Below, in pieces: positions 1 through 9,429 of a DNA stretch of 38,910 nt. Under the pieces are notes generated by a model. The model saw only the letters and a program-made list of their open reading frames with translations, made no database searches and had not been told where the DNA came from. The stretch is from NCBI GenBank assembly GCA_017610405.1, contig JAFCCD010000007.1, positions 1-38,910 of the forward strand, read 5' to 3'. A program made the position numbers and the translations under genes. Source of the stretch: Nanobdellota archaeon (GTDB lineage Archaea; Nanobdellota; Nanobdellia; Pacearchaeales; GW2011-AR1). The first letter of the stretch is position 1. The number at the start of each line of letters is the position of its first letter.

Positions 1-491
1 TCTTTCAATCCCAAGTCAATAACCGGTTTTATTTGGTGTTTTTCAAGATGTTTATAGACATTTGAATGTTTTGAACCTTTTATTAGAAAAATAAGTGATT
101 CTTGTGCATTTTTCATGTGTTCTGGATCTCCAACAATCCCAACAAAATTATCTTTTAGTTCAAAAGCACATTCTGTTAAATTACTAAGAGTTTTAAGGAC
201 TTTTCCGTGTTTTCCTATAATTCTTGCTCTAACACTTTTCAGATTTTTCTTGGTTGTGTGGTTTTTTATATTGATTATTTCAAATAAATGTCCTTGTTCT
301 TTAATTCTCATAGCTACTGAAAAAGGAAATTTAAATTCAAGAGCATTTATCACTGCTTCTGCAATATATTCATCTTCTGGTTTTCCTTTAACTGTAATCT
401 CTTTGCCGCGATTTATTATCTTTACACCTAGTTTTTCTTCAAGTACTTTTTTATTTCTTATTATCCTTAAAAATTGTTGACAAATTAACAT
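1..491 (-). CDS. KH-domain RNA-binding protein, archaeal Pno1/Dim2-like (partial, C-terminus outside window)
   Basis: Minus-strand reading from ATG at 491: MLICQQFLRIIRNKKVLEEKLGVKIINRGKEITVKGKPEDEYIAEAVINALEF...VRARIIGKHGKVLKTLSNLTECAFELKDNFVGIVGDPEHMKNAQESL; KH motif GKHGK. Not in the ORF track because it runs off the window. Confidence 0.8.
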   Translation of the reverse strand, partial: MLICQQFLRIIRNKKVLEEKLGVKIINRGKEITVKGKPEDEYIAEAVINALEFKFPFSVAMRIKEQGHLFEIINIKNHTTKKNLKSVRARIIGKHGKVLKTLSNLTECAFELKDNFVGIVGDPEHMKNAQESLIFLIKGSKHSNVYKHLEKHQIKPVIDLGLK

Positions 492-492
492 T

Positions 493-819
493 TTAAAATT
501 CAGACTTTTCAGATTTGAGGTATCCTTTTTCTTTTAGCCACTCAACCTGATTTCTCCGATATTTGAAAATAACATCTCCTTTATCTTTATCTAGTTCCCA
601 TGGTTCTATAATTACAACGTCTCCAGGACGAAGCCAAAGAGCTCTTTTTAGTCTTCCTGGAACACGGCAGTTTCTTTTTTTCCCATCAAAACAATTCACA
701 AACATTTTGTTTCCTCCAAGTCTTTGATCTATAATTCCAATCATTTCTTCCCCTCTTGGAAGTTTTACTCTTGTAATTTTTTCTTCTTGCTCAGCATTCT
801 TTTTTTTGTTACTTTTCAT
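493..819 (-). CDS. eif1a: translation initiation factor aIF-1A
   Basis: 108 aa; RVKLPRGEEMIGIIDQRLGGNKMFVNCFDGKKRNCRVPGRLKRALWLRPGDVVIIEPWE is the eIF1A OB-fold signature. Confidence 0.95.
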   Translation of the reverse strand: MKSNKKKNAEQEEKITRVKLPRGEEMIGIIDQRLGGNKMFVNCFDGKKRNCRVPGRLKRALWLRPGDVVIIEPWELDKDKGDVIFKYRRNQVEWLKEKGYLKSEKSEF

Positions 820-861
820 TATAATAATTAAAAATAGGCCAGTTTATAAAATTTAGCGCGA

Positions 862-1158
862 TTAAAACAAAACTAAAGCAAATGGAATTCCTTTGATTCT
901 TCCTATTTCTTCTTTTGATATTATTTCTACTTTTAATGCAGTGTTTACAGATTTTTCCCCTACAATATTAAAAGTTGCGTCTTCTGCAGCCATTTTTTTA
1001 ATTATTTTTATAATAGATTGTTCATCGATTAAGTCTCCTTTATAAAAATTTTCTTTAACATTTAGCTGGAATTTTCCTTCTTCAAATTTCTTTCCCAAAA
1101 TCTCTTTATCACAAATAGCAACTACATCTCTATAAGACTTAATTATATTCAAAAACAT
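862..1158 (-). CDS. DUF424-family protein
   Basis: 98 aa; I.SYRDVVAICDKEILGKKFEEGKFQLNVKENFYKGD pattern typical of DUF424. Confidence 0.7.
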   Translation of the reverse strand: MFLNIIKSYRDVVAICDKEILGKKFEEGKFQLNVKENFYKGDLIDEQSIIKIIKKMAAEDATFNIVGEKSVNTALKVEIISKEEIGRIKGIPFALVLF

Positions 1159-1178
1159 TATAAAAAATAAGATTTGAA

Positions 1179-1373
1179 TTAAAAAGCTTTTTTTGCCCCG
1201 TCCTTAATCGCCTTTTCTGCATTCTCTTTAGATAACATAACACACATTTTAGTTTTATTACATTTTGTACATATTCCTTTTGCCATGTATCCTCCTCGCG
1301 ATGTCTGGACAATTTGTGGGTCTTTCATTTCGATTCCCTTCTCTTTACATACTACACAATATCCTTTTACCAT
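1179..1373 (-). CDS. small zinc-ribbon protein (DUF5679-like)
   Basis: 64 aa; YCVVCKEKGIEMKDPQIVQTSRGGYMAKGICTKCNKTKMC with CxxC...CxxC. Confidence 0.65.
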   Translation of the reverse strand: MVKGYCVVCKEKGIEMKDPQIVQTSRGGYMAKGICTKCNKTKMCVMLSKENAEKAIKDGAKKAF

Positions 1374-1380
1374 AATATAT

Positions 1381-1387
1381 ACCTCCT
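1381..1387 (-). promoter_or_regulatory. Shine-Dalgarno sequence AGGAGGT
   Basis: Minus strand reads TTTTAGGAGGTATATATTATGG directly upstream of the 64-aa zinc-ribbon ORF. Confidence 0.6.
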
Positions 1388-1419
1388 AAAAATCTTAGGA
1401 AATAATGATTTTTAAAGAT

Positions 1420-1839
1420 TTAGATTTTGCTTCTGACACTATGTTCTGCTCCGCAAGCAAGACAATGAACAAAATTGATCCTATCTTTTCTTATTAGTTC
1501 TGTATCTGGCTTTTTACATTCTCTACACAGAACAAACTCATTAACATATTCTCCTATCTTTTTATTTATCTTTGTGCTTGGGACTTTCATGTTTAGGATA
1601 AATCTATTTCCTTCTTTTTGTCCCGAGGCTGCAAGTTCTTTTACCATAAATTTCTGAAAATGCTCTGGTTTTCTTCTTAAGTAAGAAACTATCTGATAAA
1701 AATTTGTGAGAATGGTTTTTCTCCCTTCAAAATGCCCTTCTATCTTTGGAATTTCAAATCTATCTTTTTGAGTGTCTGTTTGTTTTATTTTTCCAAAAGC
1801 TTCTTCAAGCAGTTTTTCATAATTTTCTTTATTTTCCAT
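1420..1839 (-). CDS. eif2b: translation initiation factor aIF-2 subunit beta
   Basis: 139 aa; FLRRKPEHFQKFMVKELAASGQ and CRECKKPDTELIRKDRINFVHCLACGAE zinc ribbon. Confidence 0.93.
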   Translation of the reverse strand: MENKENYEKLLEEAFGKIKQTDTQKDRFEIPKIEGHFEGRKTILTNFYQIVSYLRRKPEHFQKFMVKELAASGQKEGNRFILNMKVPSTKINKKIGEYVNEFVLCRECKKPDTELIRKDRINFVHCLACGAEHSVRSKI

Positions 1840-1894
1840 AATTTAAGAGTGAAGAATGAATTTATAAGGTTTTTGAAAGATTAGATTAAAATAA

Positions 1895-2530
1895 TTAACC
1901 CAACCACCTAATTTTTCCTGGTAGAGGTTCAAATACAATTCCTTCTTCAAGAAGTTTTTGAATTTCCTGATCAATTATGGTTTGAGGAATTTCAGAGAAT
2001 TTTTGAATGATTTTTTCAGTTTTTACTCCCCCTTCTTCTTCGGAATTTTTTATCATTTCTAGAATCCTGTCCTTAATTGCAATAATTTGTGCTTTTTCAA
2101 TTGGTTGAACATTTAAGGTCTTATCTTTTTCTGTTTCAAGTTTTCTTAAAAGAAGGTATTTTGGATTTTCTTCTCTTATAATTTCAGGAGAGATATATGT
2201 TTCATCATTCCAATGTCTTAAAACACCAATTACAGCAACTGTTTGTCCTTGTATAATATTTTTGAATTTTTCATAATCATCACCAAAAACCTTAAGCTTT
2301 GTTTGGCCAGATCCATCGTCTATAGTTAAAAATACATATTTTTTTCCTTCATTTCTTCCTTCACTTTCATATTTATCTACAACATTTCCAATTATGTTAA
2401 CTCTTACTATTTTTTTATCCCCGAGTTCAAGGAAAGAGAATCTCCCCTCATTTATTATTGGCTTTCCTATTAATAGGTCTCCTATTCTTAGTTTATATGC
2501 CACATTTCTTTTGAATCTTTCTTCAACCAT
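1895..2530 (-). CDS. OB-fold nucleic-acid-binding protein (RPA-like)
   Basis: 211 aa; VRVNIIGNVVDKYESE...YVFLTIDDGSGQTKLKVFGDD, then a winged-helix-like C-terminus; 8 bp downstream of mcm. Confidence 0.75.
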   Translation of the reverse strand: MVEERFKRNVAYKLRIGDLLIGKPIINEGRFSFLELGDKKIVRVNIIGNVVDKYESEGRNEGKKYVFLTIDDGSGQTKLKVFGDDYEKFKNIIQGQTVAVIGVLRHWNDETYISPEIIREENPKYLLLRKLETEKDKTLNVQPIEKAQIIAIKDRILEMIKNSEEEGGVKTEKIIQKFSEIPQTIIDQEIQKLLEEGIVFEPLPGKIRWLG

Positions 2531-2538
2531 TTTAATAA

Positions 2539-4584
2539 TTATGTTTTTAAAGTTCTCGATATATAGCCTCTTCTAGGTTTATATATTTCCCCACTTATGT
2601 CTAATTTTGTTATTGCTTCATCGATTTCTTCTTTTGTAAGTTTTCCTTCAAGTTCTTTTTCTATTTCTTCCATAGGGATCATTTTCCCAATTTTACCTTC
2701 TAAGTTTATTATGGTATCTCTTACTATAAAGACTTTATTTCTTTGGGAGGCGGGCATTCCTCCTGTCCCCCTGTCTATATCAAAAGTTTTTGATTCGTAA
2801 TCATAACCAACTTGTGTGAGATAATATTTTATTATTTCTATAGCTCTTTTTGCATCTTTTAACTCTACTTCTTCACTAAGTCTCATTTTTGCAGAGGCTT
2901 CTGACATTCTTATCAAGGCTTGTAATTGTCGTGCAGAAATTGGGATAGGTCTTAATGTTCCTTCAGAAGAGACAGGCATATTTCTTAATTCAACATAAAA
3001 ATTCTTTATTTCTTCTACAGCTAAATCTGTTAGTATTGGTTTTATTCTTTGTTTTGCATAAGCTATATATTTTCTAAAAAGATCCCTTGGAATTAACATG
3101 TCTTCTCCTTCTTTTTGATGTTCATGTAAAACATGGTCTGCAATAAGCCCGTCTTTTTTTCTGTTTGGAAGATCTCTAAGGGGAAAGATAACATCAAATC
3201 TGTTGATAAGTGTTGGAGGTAAATCAATTTGTTGTGCAATTGGTTGATAGGGATCGAATCTTCCAAATTTTGGATTTGCAGCTGCAAGAACAGATGTTTC
3301 TGCTCTAAGTGTTGCTTGAACATTTGCTTTGCTAATTGTTATTGTTTGTTGCTCCATTGCTTCATGCATAGCGCTTCTGTCACTAGGATCCATTTTTTCA
3401 AGTTCATCTATACATACTAACCCCTTATTTGCAAGAACCATTGCTCCTGCTTCTAGAGACCAACCTCTTAGATATTCATCTCTTACAACAGTGGCTGTTA
3501 ATCCTGCTCCTGAAGATGATTTTCCAACAACATATCTTCCTTTTGGAGATATATTTGCCATAAAACCTAATATAACTGATTTGGCAACCCCAGGGTCCCC
3601 AATCAAAAGAATATGAATATCTCCCCTACTTTTTTGTCCATCTGCATGGATTTTTGCACGCCCTGCAAATAATTGGAGAACCATTGATTTTTTTATTTCT
3701 TCATATCCCCAAATACTTGGAGAGATACTTTTTGAGAGTTTCTCAAATATTTCTGGATCTTGTGAAAGTTCTAATATCTGTTTTTCATCTTCTTCATTTA
3801 TATTGAGTTCCTCAAAAGTTTCTTCCATAGGAATTATATTATTTGCCTCAATAGCAAGTTCAAAACGTGTTGATAATCCACCAGAATGAAGAGGAACAGG
3901 CACTTCTTTTAGAATTCCAATTATTTTAACTCTGCTTCCGGGTGTTGTTTTTTCTTCCATTTTTGGTTCAACAAGGTCTTCTTTTAGGAAAACATTAATT
4001 CTTTTTGGTTGCTCTCCTCCTGATAGACTTTCTGGTGCTTCTTCGATTACTAGTCTTTGAGTATCTACCATTTCTTTACTCATAAGTCTAAACCCACCTT
4101 TTCTTCCACAAGAACATCTGCTAGGCTCTCTAAATTTTTTTTCTATCTGTAAAACAGAAATAACAGTGCCACAAGAAGGGCATTCAAATTTTGCATTAAC
4201 AACTTGTGGTCTTACATCTGATGCTTGCCTTACAATTCCTTCAATTATAATTATCTCATTAAGATTTCTTGAACGAATAGTTCTTACCTTTATTTCTTGA
4301 GTCTTTGGAATATTTATAAGACGAACCCTTAAATTATTCACAAGCCCTGTTTCTTCAATAGCTATCTCAATTATTCTTAAAGTTTCTTCAGGATTTGTAA
4401 GTATCTCTTCAGCAAGTTTATTTGAGAATTCCGTAAGTTTTTCAAAATCAAAAGGTAATATATTCTTTTCTTTCCTTAGTGACTCACCAATTTCCTTTTT
4501 GTAGAACTCGAAGAAGTTTTTTGCTTCAATTGTTAATTCATCATTCTTTGATTTTCCTGACTGGTCTGGCTCATCCATATTCAT
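2539..4584 (-). CDS. mcm: minichromosome maintenance (MCM) replicative helicase
   Basis: 681 aa; Walker A GDPGVAKS, CIDELEKMDPSDRSAMHEAMEQQTI, zinc ribbon CPSCG...CSCG; no intein. Confidence 0.97.
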   Translation of the reverse strand: MNMDEPDQSGKSKNDELTIEAKNFFEFYKKEIGESLRKEKNILPFDFEKLTEFSNKLAEEILTNPEETLRIIEIAIEETGLVNNLRVRLINIPKTQEIKVRTIRSRNLNEIIIIEGIVRQASDVRPQVVNAKFECPSCGTVISVLQIEKKFREPSRCSCGRKGGFRLMSKEMVDTQRLVIEEAPESLSGGEQPKRINVFLKEDLVEPKMEEKTTPGSRVKIIGILKEVPVPLHSGGLSTRFELAIEANNIIPMEETFEELNINEEDEKQILELSQDPEIFEKLSKSISPSIWGYEEIKKSMVLQLFAGRAKIHADGQKSRGDIHILLIGDPGVAKSVILGFMANISPKGRYVVGKSSSGAGLTATVVRDEYLRGWSLEAGAMVLANKGLVCIDELEKMDPSDRSAMHEAMEQQTITISKANVQATLRAETSVLAAANPKFGRFDPYQPIAQQIDLPPTLINRFDVIFPLRDLPNRKKDGLIADHVLHEHQKEGEDMLIPRDLFRKYIAYAKQRIKPILTDLAVEEIKNFYVELRNMPVSSEGTLRPIPISARQLQALIRMSEASAKMRLSEEVELKDAKRAIEIIKYYLTQVGYDYESKTFDIDRGTGGMPASQRNKVFIVRDTIINLEGKIGKMIPMEEIEKELEGKLTKEEIDEAITKLDISGEIYKPRRGYISRTLKT

Positions 4585-4691
4585 AAAAAAAAGATATACT
4601 TTTTATAGATTTATATGGATTACAGAGTGGTTTTAGAAATAGGACAATTATCTTTGAGTGGTAAAAGTTTTATGAGAAATTTTTAAGAATT

Positions 4692-5261
4692 CTATTTTTT
4701 ATAATTTTTTAAAATAACTTTAATGTTCTTTAAAAGTTGTTTCATGCTGTATTCTAGCTGTTGTCGATTTTTTGTTCCTGTACATACAAGCTTTCCATTA
4801 CTGAAAAGAAGGAAAGTTGCATTAGGTTCTATGAGTTTATAGACAAGTCCTGGAAATTGCTCTGGTTCGTATTCTGTGTTTTCCATCTCTAAAGCGAGAA
4901 AATTTAGATTAAGTTTAAGATTTATCATTCCTGAAGCAACAATATTTTGAACAGTGATTTTTGGCTTTACTGTTATGTTTACATTGATATTCTTTAGTTG
5001 CTTTATTACTGCTTGAATTACCTTTTTTACTTGTGCAATTGATTTCGTTCCTGTACACACAAGATTTCCTGAACTGAAAACAAGAACTGCTGATTTTGGC
5101 TCTTTTATTCTAAGAACTAAACCAGGAAAGGTTTCTGGATTGTATTCTGTGTTTGGTTGGGTCCTTGCTAATTTTGTTAATGGTATAGGTTTTTCAAGAG
5201 ATGTAGTTGCAACAATATTTTGTATTTTGTAGTTGCTTGCTTTTTTATCAACCATTTTCAT
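4692..5261 (-). CDS. tbp: TATA-box-binding protein
   Basis: 189 aa; two saddle repeats, each IQNIVA/VQNIVAS...YEPEQFPGLVYKL...LLFSNGKLVCTGTK. Start may be 5261 or 5255. Confidence 0.95.
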   Translation of the reverse strand: MKMVDKKASNYKIQNIVATTSLEKPIPLTKLARTQPNTEYNPETFPGLVLRIKEPKSAVLVFSSGNLVCTGTKSIAQVKKVIQAVIKQLKNINVNITVKPKITVQNIVASGMINLKLNLNFLALEMENTEYEPEQFPGLVYKLIEPNATFLLFSNGKLVCTGTKNRQQLEYSMKQLLKNIKVILKNYKK

Positions 5262-5298
5262 TTATAAAGGGAAAAAAGTATTTATAAAGGTTTATAAA
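5261..5298 (-). promoter_or_regulatory. three perfect TTTATAAA TATA boxes upstream of tbp
   Basis: tttataaa at 5261-5268, 5281-5288 and 5291-5298; the 8-mer is its own reverse complement, so it reads identically on the minus strand. Confidence 0.55.
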
Positions 5299-5324
5299 TG
5301 AGTTTAGAAAATTTTAGTTAGAAA

Positions 5325-7034
5325 TTAACCATATTTCCAGTTTCTTTTTTTATTTCCAAAATCTTTTTTTATTTCCTTTAGTGTTGTTATTTCACTTAAA
5401 GGCTTGTCTGGGCGAAGTGCTGTAAATCTTGGAAATCTCAAGGCAAAACCAGAGTTGTAATTAGGAGATTTCTGGATTTCTTGATATGTGATAGCAATGA
5501 CAATTTTTGGCATGATTTTTACCGATTTCCCTTTTTCTTCTATAATATATGGTTTTACAAGTTTTGTTAATTGATCAAAAGATATACCTTCTTCTGATTT
5601 TTCTTTTATACCTGTTCCCATTTTTCCTATTGCAAGATATTCTCCTTTGTTTTTTCCTTTACAAGCTAAAATATAACTTGAAAGCCAACCAGAACGTTTC
5701 CCTGTTCCATATTCTGCACCTATTATCACTAAATCAAGATCTTTTACATTTGGTTTTATTTTAATCATATGTCCAACTCTTCTTCCTGGTTTATATTCTG
5801 CTTTAAGATTTTTCATCATAACACCCTCCTGATTATCTTTTAAAGATTTTTTATAAAATTCTTTTGCTTTTTTTAAATCACTTGTTATAATTTGTTTAGA
5901 ATAAATTATTTTGTAAGGGTGATTTGTGATAATATTCCTTATTAACTTAGCTCTTTTTTCAAATGGTTCATCTAATTGAGACTTTCCATTATAATGAAGT
6001 ATGTCAAAAACATTTACTTCAACAGGGAGCTTCTCTTGCAATTTTTTAATATTGTATTTTCTTCTAATTCTTTGACTAATATCTTGGAAAACTTTGTATT
6101 CTTTTGTTTTTTTATCAAAACCAACAGCCTCTGAATCTAATATAAATGATTCTCCTTTTACATATTTATTAATATAATCTACAATTTCTGGAAACTGTTT
6201 CGTAACATTTTCTAAACTTCTTGTAAATAGTTTTATTCCTTCTGAATTTTTATGGATTAACATTCTAAATCCATCATACTTATATTCAATTGCGCAAGGT
6301 TTGCCAACTTCTTTAAAACCTTCTTCAATATTTTTTACTTTTCTTGGAAGCATGGCCTTGATAGGTTTTCCAACTTGAAGTTTTATTTTTTCTAATTCTT
6401 TTATTTTACCTTTTTTAGCGATATCAAAAACTTCTGCGACATCATTTGATTTATCAATAGCTTTTTGAATCATTTCAGAAGCATTTTTATCTTTATTAAA
6501 AAAAGCAGCAGAGAGAGATTCTTTTATAGTACTTTCTTGAACTCCTATCCTTAAATCTCCGATTAAAGTTCTAATTAGATAAAGAGATTCTATTTGGGAA
6601 GCAGATGTAAGGAGTTCTGTTATTAATGATATTTTTTTATTTACAGTTCCTTTTCCTTCAAGTTCTGGCAGTTTACGAATATTTTCAAGAACTTTTTTTG
6701 TTGTAAGAACATAATTATGAAGGGTTGATTGTGTTTTTTTCCCTATTAAAACTTCTGAAACTTTTCCTAAATCACCGATTTCCTTCCATTTGTTAATAAC
6801 TTCTTTTTTATCTATTCCTGTTGATTTAGAAATAGCTTTTATTACTAATTGGTTGCTTATTCCTATTTTTCTTTCATCATATTCTGGATAGATATCTCCC
6901 ATTAAAAGGTATAAAACATCTCTATCTGATTCAGAAAGAGATTTTAAAAATTTTGAAAGAATTTTTATTTTTTCAAGACGTTTTGTTGTTTCGGATAATT
7001 CTTTATATAGTTCTGAAAGTTTTTGATATCTCAT
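5325..7034 (-). CDS. lig: ATP-dependent DNA ligase
   Basis: 569 aa; motif I CAIEYKYDGFRMLIHK, EGVMMKNLKAEYKPGRRVGHMIKIKP. Confidence 0.96.
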   Translation of the reverse strand: MRYQKLSELYKELSETTKRLEKIKILSKFLKSLSESDRDVLYLLMGDIYPEYDERKIGISNQLVIKAISKSTGIDKKEVINKWKEIGDLGKVSEVLIGKKTQSTLHNYVLTTKKVLENIRKLPELEGKGTVNKKISLITELLTSASQIESLYLIRTLIGDLRIGVQESTIKESLSAAFFNKDKNASEMIQKAIDKSNDVAEVFDIAKKGKIKELEKIKLQVGKPIKAMLPRKVKNIEEGFKEVGKPCAIEYKYDGFRMLIHKNSEGIKLFTRSLENVTKQFPEIVDYINKYVKGESFILDSEAVGFDKKTKEYKVFQDISQRIRRKYNIKKLQEKLPVEVNVFDILHYNGKSQLDEPFEKRAKLIRNIITNHPYKIIYSKQIITSDLKKAKEFYKKSLKDNQEGVMMKNLKAEYKPGRRVGHMIKIKPNVKDLDLVIIGAEYGTGKRSGWLSSYILACKGKNKGEYLAIGKMGTGIKEKSEEGISFDQLTKLVKPYIIEEKGKSVKIMPKIVIAITYQEIQKSPNYNSGFALRFPRFTALRPDKPLSEITTLKEIKKDFGNKKRNWKYG

Positions 7035-7282
7035 TTGTTTCCATGTTTTTCATTTATTCTAATTAAGCCATAAATTGAGGAGATTATAAAAACTCCTTGG
7101 AGAATTATAAAAACTAAATCATTAATATAAATACTATAAATTTCTAAACATATCCCCCCTAATATAAGTAAAGGATAAGTATATCGTCTTCTAATACTTT
7201 TTTTCATAGAAACCATAAATGTTCCAAAAATTATTGCTATTAATCCAATAATCGCTAATATATGAAAAATGTTTGTCACCAT
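7031..7282 (-). CDS. small membrane protein of unknown function
   Basis: 83 aa with about three hydrophobic segments; overlaps the ligase start by 4 bp. Confidence 0.6.
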   Translation of the reverse strand: MVTNIFHILAIIGLIAIIFGTFMVSMKKSIRRRYTYPLLILGGICLEIYSIYINDLVFIILQGVFIISSIYGLIRINEKHGNK

Positions 7283-7314
7283 GGGTATTCTAAGAAAGAG
7301 ATATTTTTAAGTTT

Positions 7315-7896
7315 TCAGTATTCTTCGCATTTCATTTGATAAAATGATTGTCCATGATCGCAAGAAGGACATTTTTTTAGTGCTTCTTTTCCTTTATGAA
7401 CATATCCACATTCTCTACAAACCCATTCTACTTCTTTTTCTTTTTTAAATACAGTTTTATTTTTAACTTGTTCTAAAAGTTTTTTGTATCTTTCTTCATG
7501 ATGCTTTTCTGCTATTGCAATTGCTTTCAACCTTTCTGCAATTTTTGGAAGCTTTTCTTCTTCTGCTATTTTTGCGAATTCAGGATACATTTCAGAATAT
7601 TCGTAATGTTCCCCCTCAATTGCAGCTTGAATGTTTTCTTTTGTAGTTCCATAAATTGTTGGCGCGGTGGCATCTACATGTATTTCTTTATTATTTCCTA
7701 ACTCTTTTTTTAATTCTTGTATGTGTTCAAATAATCTTTTTGCATGTTCTTTTTCATTGTCAGATGTAATCAAAAATATTTCTGCGATTTGTTCATAACC
7801 TTCTTTTTTTGCAATTTTTGCATAAAAAGTATATCTGTTCCTTGCTTGACTTTCACCTATGAAGGCCTTTGTAAGATTTTGAATTGTTTTTTCCAT
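7315..7896 (-). CDS. rubrerythrin
   Basis: 193 aa; GESQARNRYTFYAK, EGEHYEYSEMYPEFAKIA, EKHHEERY, C-terminal rubredoxin-like WVCRECGYVHKGKEALKKCPSCDH. Confidence 0.95.
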   Translation of the reverse strand: MEKTIQNLTKAFIGESQARNRYTFYAKIAKKEGYEQIAEIFLITSDNEKEHAKRLFEHIQELKKELGNNKEIHVDATAPTIYGTTKENIQAAIEGEHYEYSEMYPEFAKIAEEEKLPKIAERLKAIAIAEKHHEERYKKLLEQVKNKTVFKKEKEVEWVCRECGYVHKGKEALKKCPSCDHGQSFYQMKCEEY

Positions 7897-7931
7897 CTTT
7901 TGTCTAAAAAATTGATAGTTTAAATAATTAG

Positions 7932-8504
7932 TTATTTCCCTAATCTTTTTCTTGCTCTTAGGCTTGGACGGGTTTTCATCTCTCGAGATTTTTTCCGAAG
8001 TCCACGAGATTTTTTCCCTGCGCTTGTAAGCCCTTTGAAAACTCTTTTTCTATTTTCTGGTTTTGTTATCCAGTTAATAGTTTTATCATTTTTTATTTCA
8101 GGCCTTTTAGGATCCACTAAAATAACTTCATAGAAATAAGATATTCCATCTTTTCCGAGCAAATAAGAGTTAAGCACTTCAAGATTTGTATATTTTCTTG
8201 CAGCCCTTTGTTCTGCAATTCCTTTATAATTCATTCTTAGATTTTTTCTTGTGTGGAGTCTTTTACTTCTTCGTCCTTTGTTTGGCCTTGGTCTTTTATG
8301 TCCTCCTCGCTTAAGTTTTACACGAACAATTACAAAGCCTTTTTTGTCTTTGTATCCCAAGGTCCGCGCCCTGTCAATTCTTAATGGTTTTTCAACTTTT
8401 GTGATTGCTTGACCTTTACGCCATTCAATTCTTCTCTTTCTCATAGTTTCTCTATCTGGTTTTTTCCAGGCTTCTCTCATAAAGTGATACATTCCTTTTG
8501 TCAT
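7932..8504 (-). CDS. rpl15e: 50S ribosomal protein L15e
   Basis: 190 aa; MTKGMYHFMREAWKKPDRE...RVKLKRGGHKRPRPNKGRRSKR. Confidence 0.96.
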   Translation of the reverse strand: MTKGMYHFMREAWKKPDRETMRKRRIEWRKGQAITKVEKPLRIDRARTLGYKDKKGFVIVRVKLKRGGHKRPRPNKGRRSKRLHTRKNLRMNYKGIAEQRAARKYTNLEVLNSYLLGKDGISYFYEVILVDPKRPEIKNDKTINWITKPENRKRVFKGLTSAGKKSRGLRKKSREMKTRPSLRARKRLGK

Positions 8505-8553
8505 TTTATTTTTTTTAAAGTTTGGTTTTGTTTAATCTTTTTTGAAAAGATTA

Positions 8554-8628
8554 TGAGCCTGCACGGATTTGAACCGTGGACCCCTACCTTATCAGAGTAG
8601 TGCTCTAACCAGACTGAGCTACAGGCTC
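8554..8628 (-). tRNA. tRNA-Ile (anticodon GAT)
   Basis: GAGCCTG TA GCTC AGTCTGGTTA GAGC A CTACT CTGATAA GGTAG GGGTC CACGG TTCAAAT CCGTG CAGGCTC A; complete cloverleaf, no CCA encoded, no intron. Confidence 0.95.
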
Positions 8629-8666
8629 ATATAAGAAAAATAGATTTAATTGATTTATAAGGTTTA

Positions 8667-9335
8667 TCACTCTTTAGCTTCAATTTCAAGAATGAGTTTT
8701 TCCTTAGATAAATTATAATTTTTTACTGGAAGGCTTATGGGAATTATTTTATAATAAACTTTATTTTTTGCCAGAGCCTTTATTTCAATGCTACTCTCAA
8801 GCTGAATTATAGAAATATCTTTTGTTGATTTGACTCCAGGTAGATTTATTTCGTATATTATCTTATCTGCAAATCTTCTCATGTTTGTTTTTGGTTCTTT
8901 TTTTGGCAGTCCTGCAAATTTCTTTGAATTTGATACTGGAAGTTTAATTTCTTCTTCCTTTTTTATTTGTTTTTCTTTTTCTTCGAATTTAGGAAGGTTT
9001 CCAAAAGACTTGACTTTTATTTTAGGAGGTTTGTTTCCGGAAGTATAAATACTGATACCTATTCCTCCTTTTTTTGCTTCTGATTTTTTAGACTTATTTT
9101 TTACATCTTCAAATTCATTAAATTTTTTATTGAGGTTTTTAAGAACCGTATTAAGTAAAGTATTAAATCCCATTGGGAGTTTCATTTCTTCATATTGAAA
9201 ATCGTTTTTTCCGAGGATACCCCAGTCCTTCTTATCTTTAATGAAGTCTTTTATCTGAATTCTGCAATAAGGACAAAAATTGTAACTTTCCTTTATTTTT
9301 TTTCCACAGTTTCTGCATTTTTTCTTTTTGAACAT
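8667..9335 (-). CDS. zinc-ribbon + Hsp20/CS-domain-like protein
   Basis: 222 aa; N-terminal CRNCGKKIKESYNFCPYC, then C-terminal YEINLPGVKSTKDISIIQLESSIEIKALAKNKVYYKIIPISLPVKNYNLSKEKLILEIEAKE, a beta-sandwich small-HSP-like pattern. Confidence 0.6.
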   Translation of the reverse strand: MFKKKKCRNCGKKIKESYNFCPYCRIQIKDFIKDKKDWGILGKNDFQYEEMKLPMGFNTLLNTVLKNLNKKFNEFEDVKNKSKKSEAKKGGIGISIYTSGNKPPKIKVKSFGNLPKFEEKEKQIKKEEEIKLPVSNSKKFAGLPKKEPKTNMRRFADKIIYEINLPGVKSTKDISIIQLESSIEIKALAKNKVYYKIIPISLPVKNYNLSKEKLILEIEAKE

Positions 9336-9429
9336 AGAAGATTAATAGGAGTTTTCTTTAAATAATTATCTAAACTTTTGTATAGTAAATAACAACAATC
9401 ATTATATACTTTTTATTTGATAAAAAAGT

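Noticed and set aside
115-480. Plus-strand 121-aa ORF
   Set aside because: Antisense to a convincing KH-domain protein on the minus strand; its translation is low-complexity hydrophobic, as expected from AT-rich antisense.
3093-3616. Several 63-95-aa ORFs on both strands inside mcm
   Set aside because: Overlap the highly conserved MCM AAA+ coding frame; no independent domain signal.
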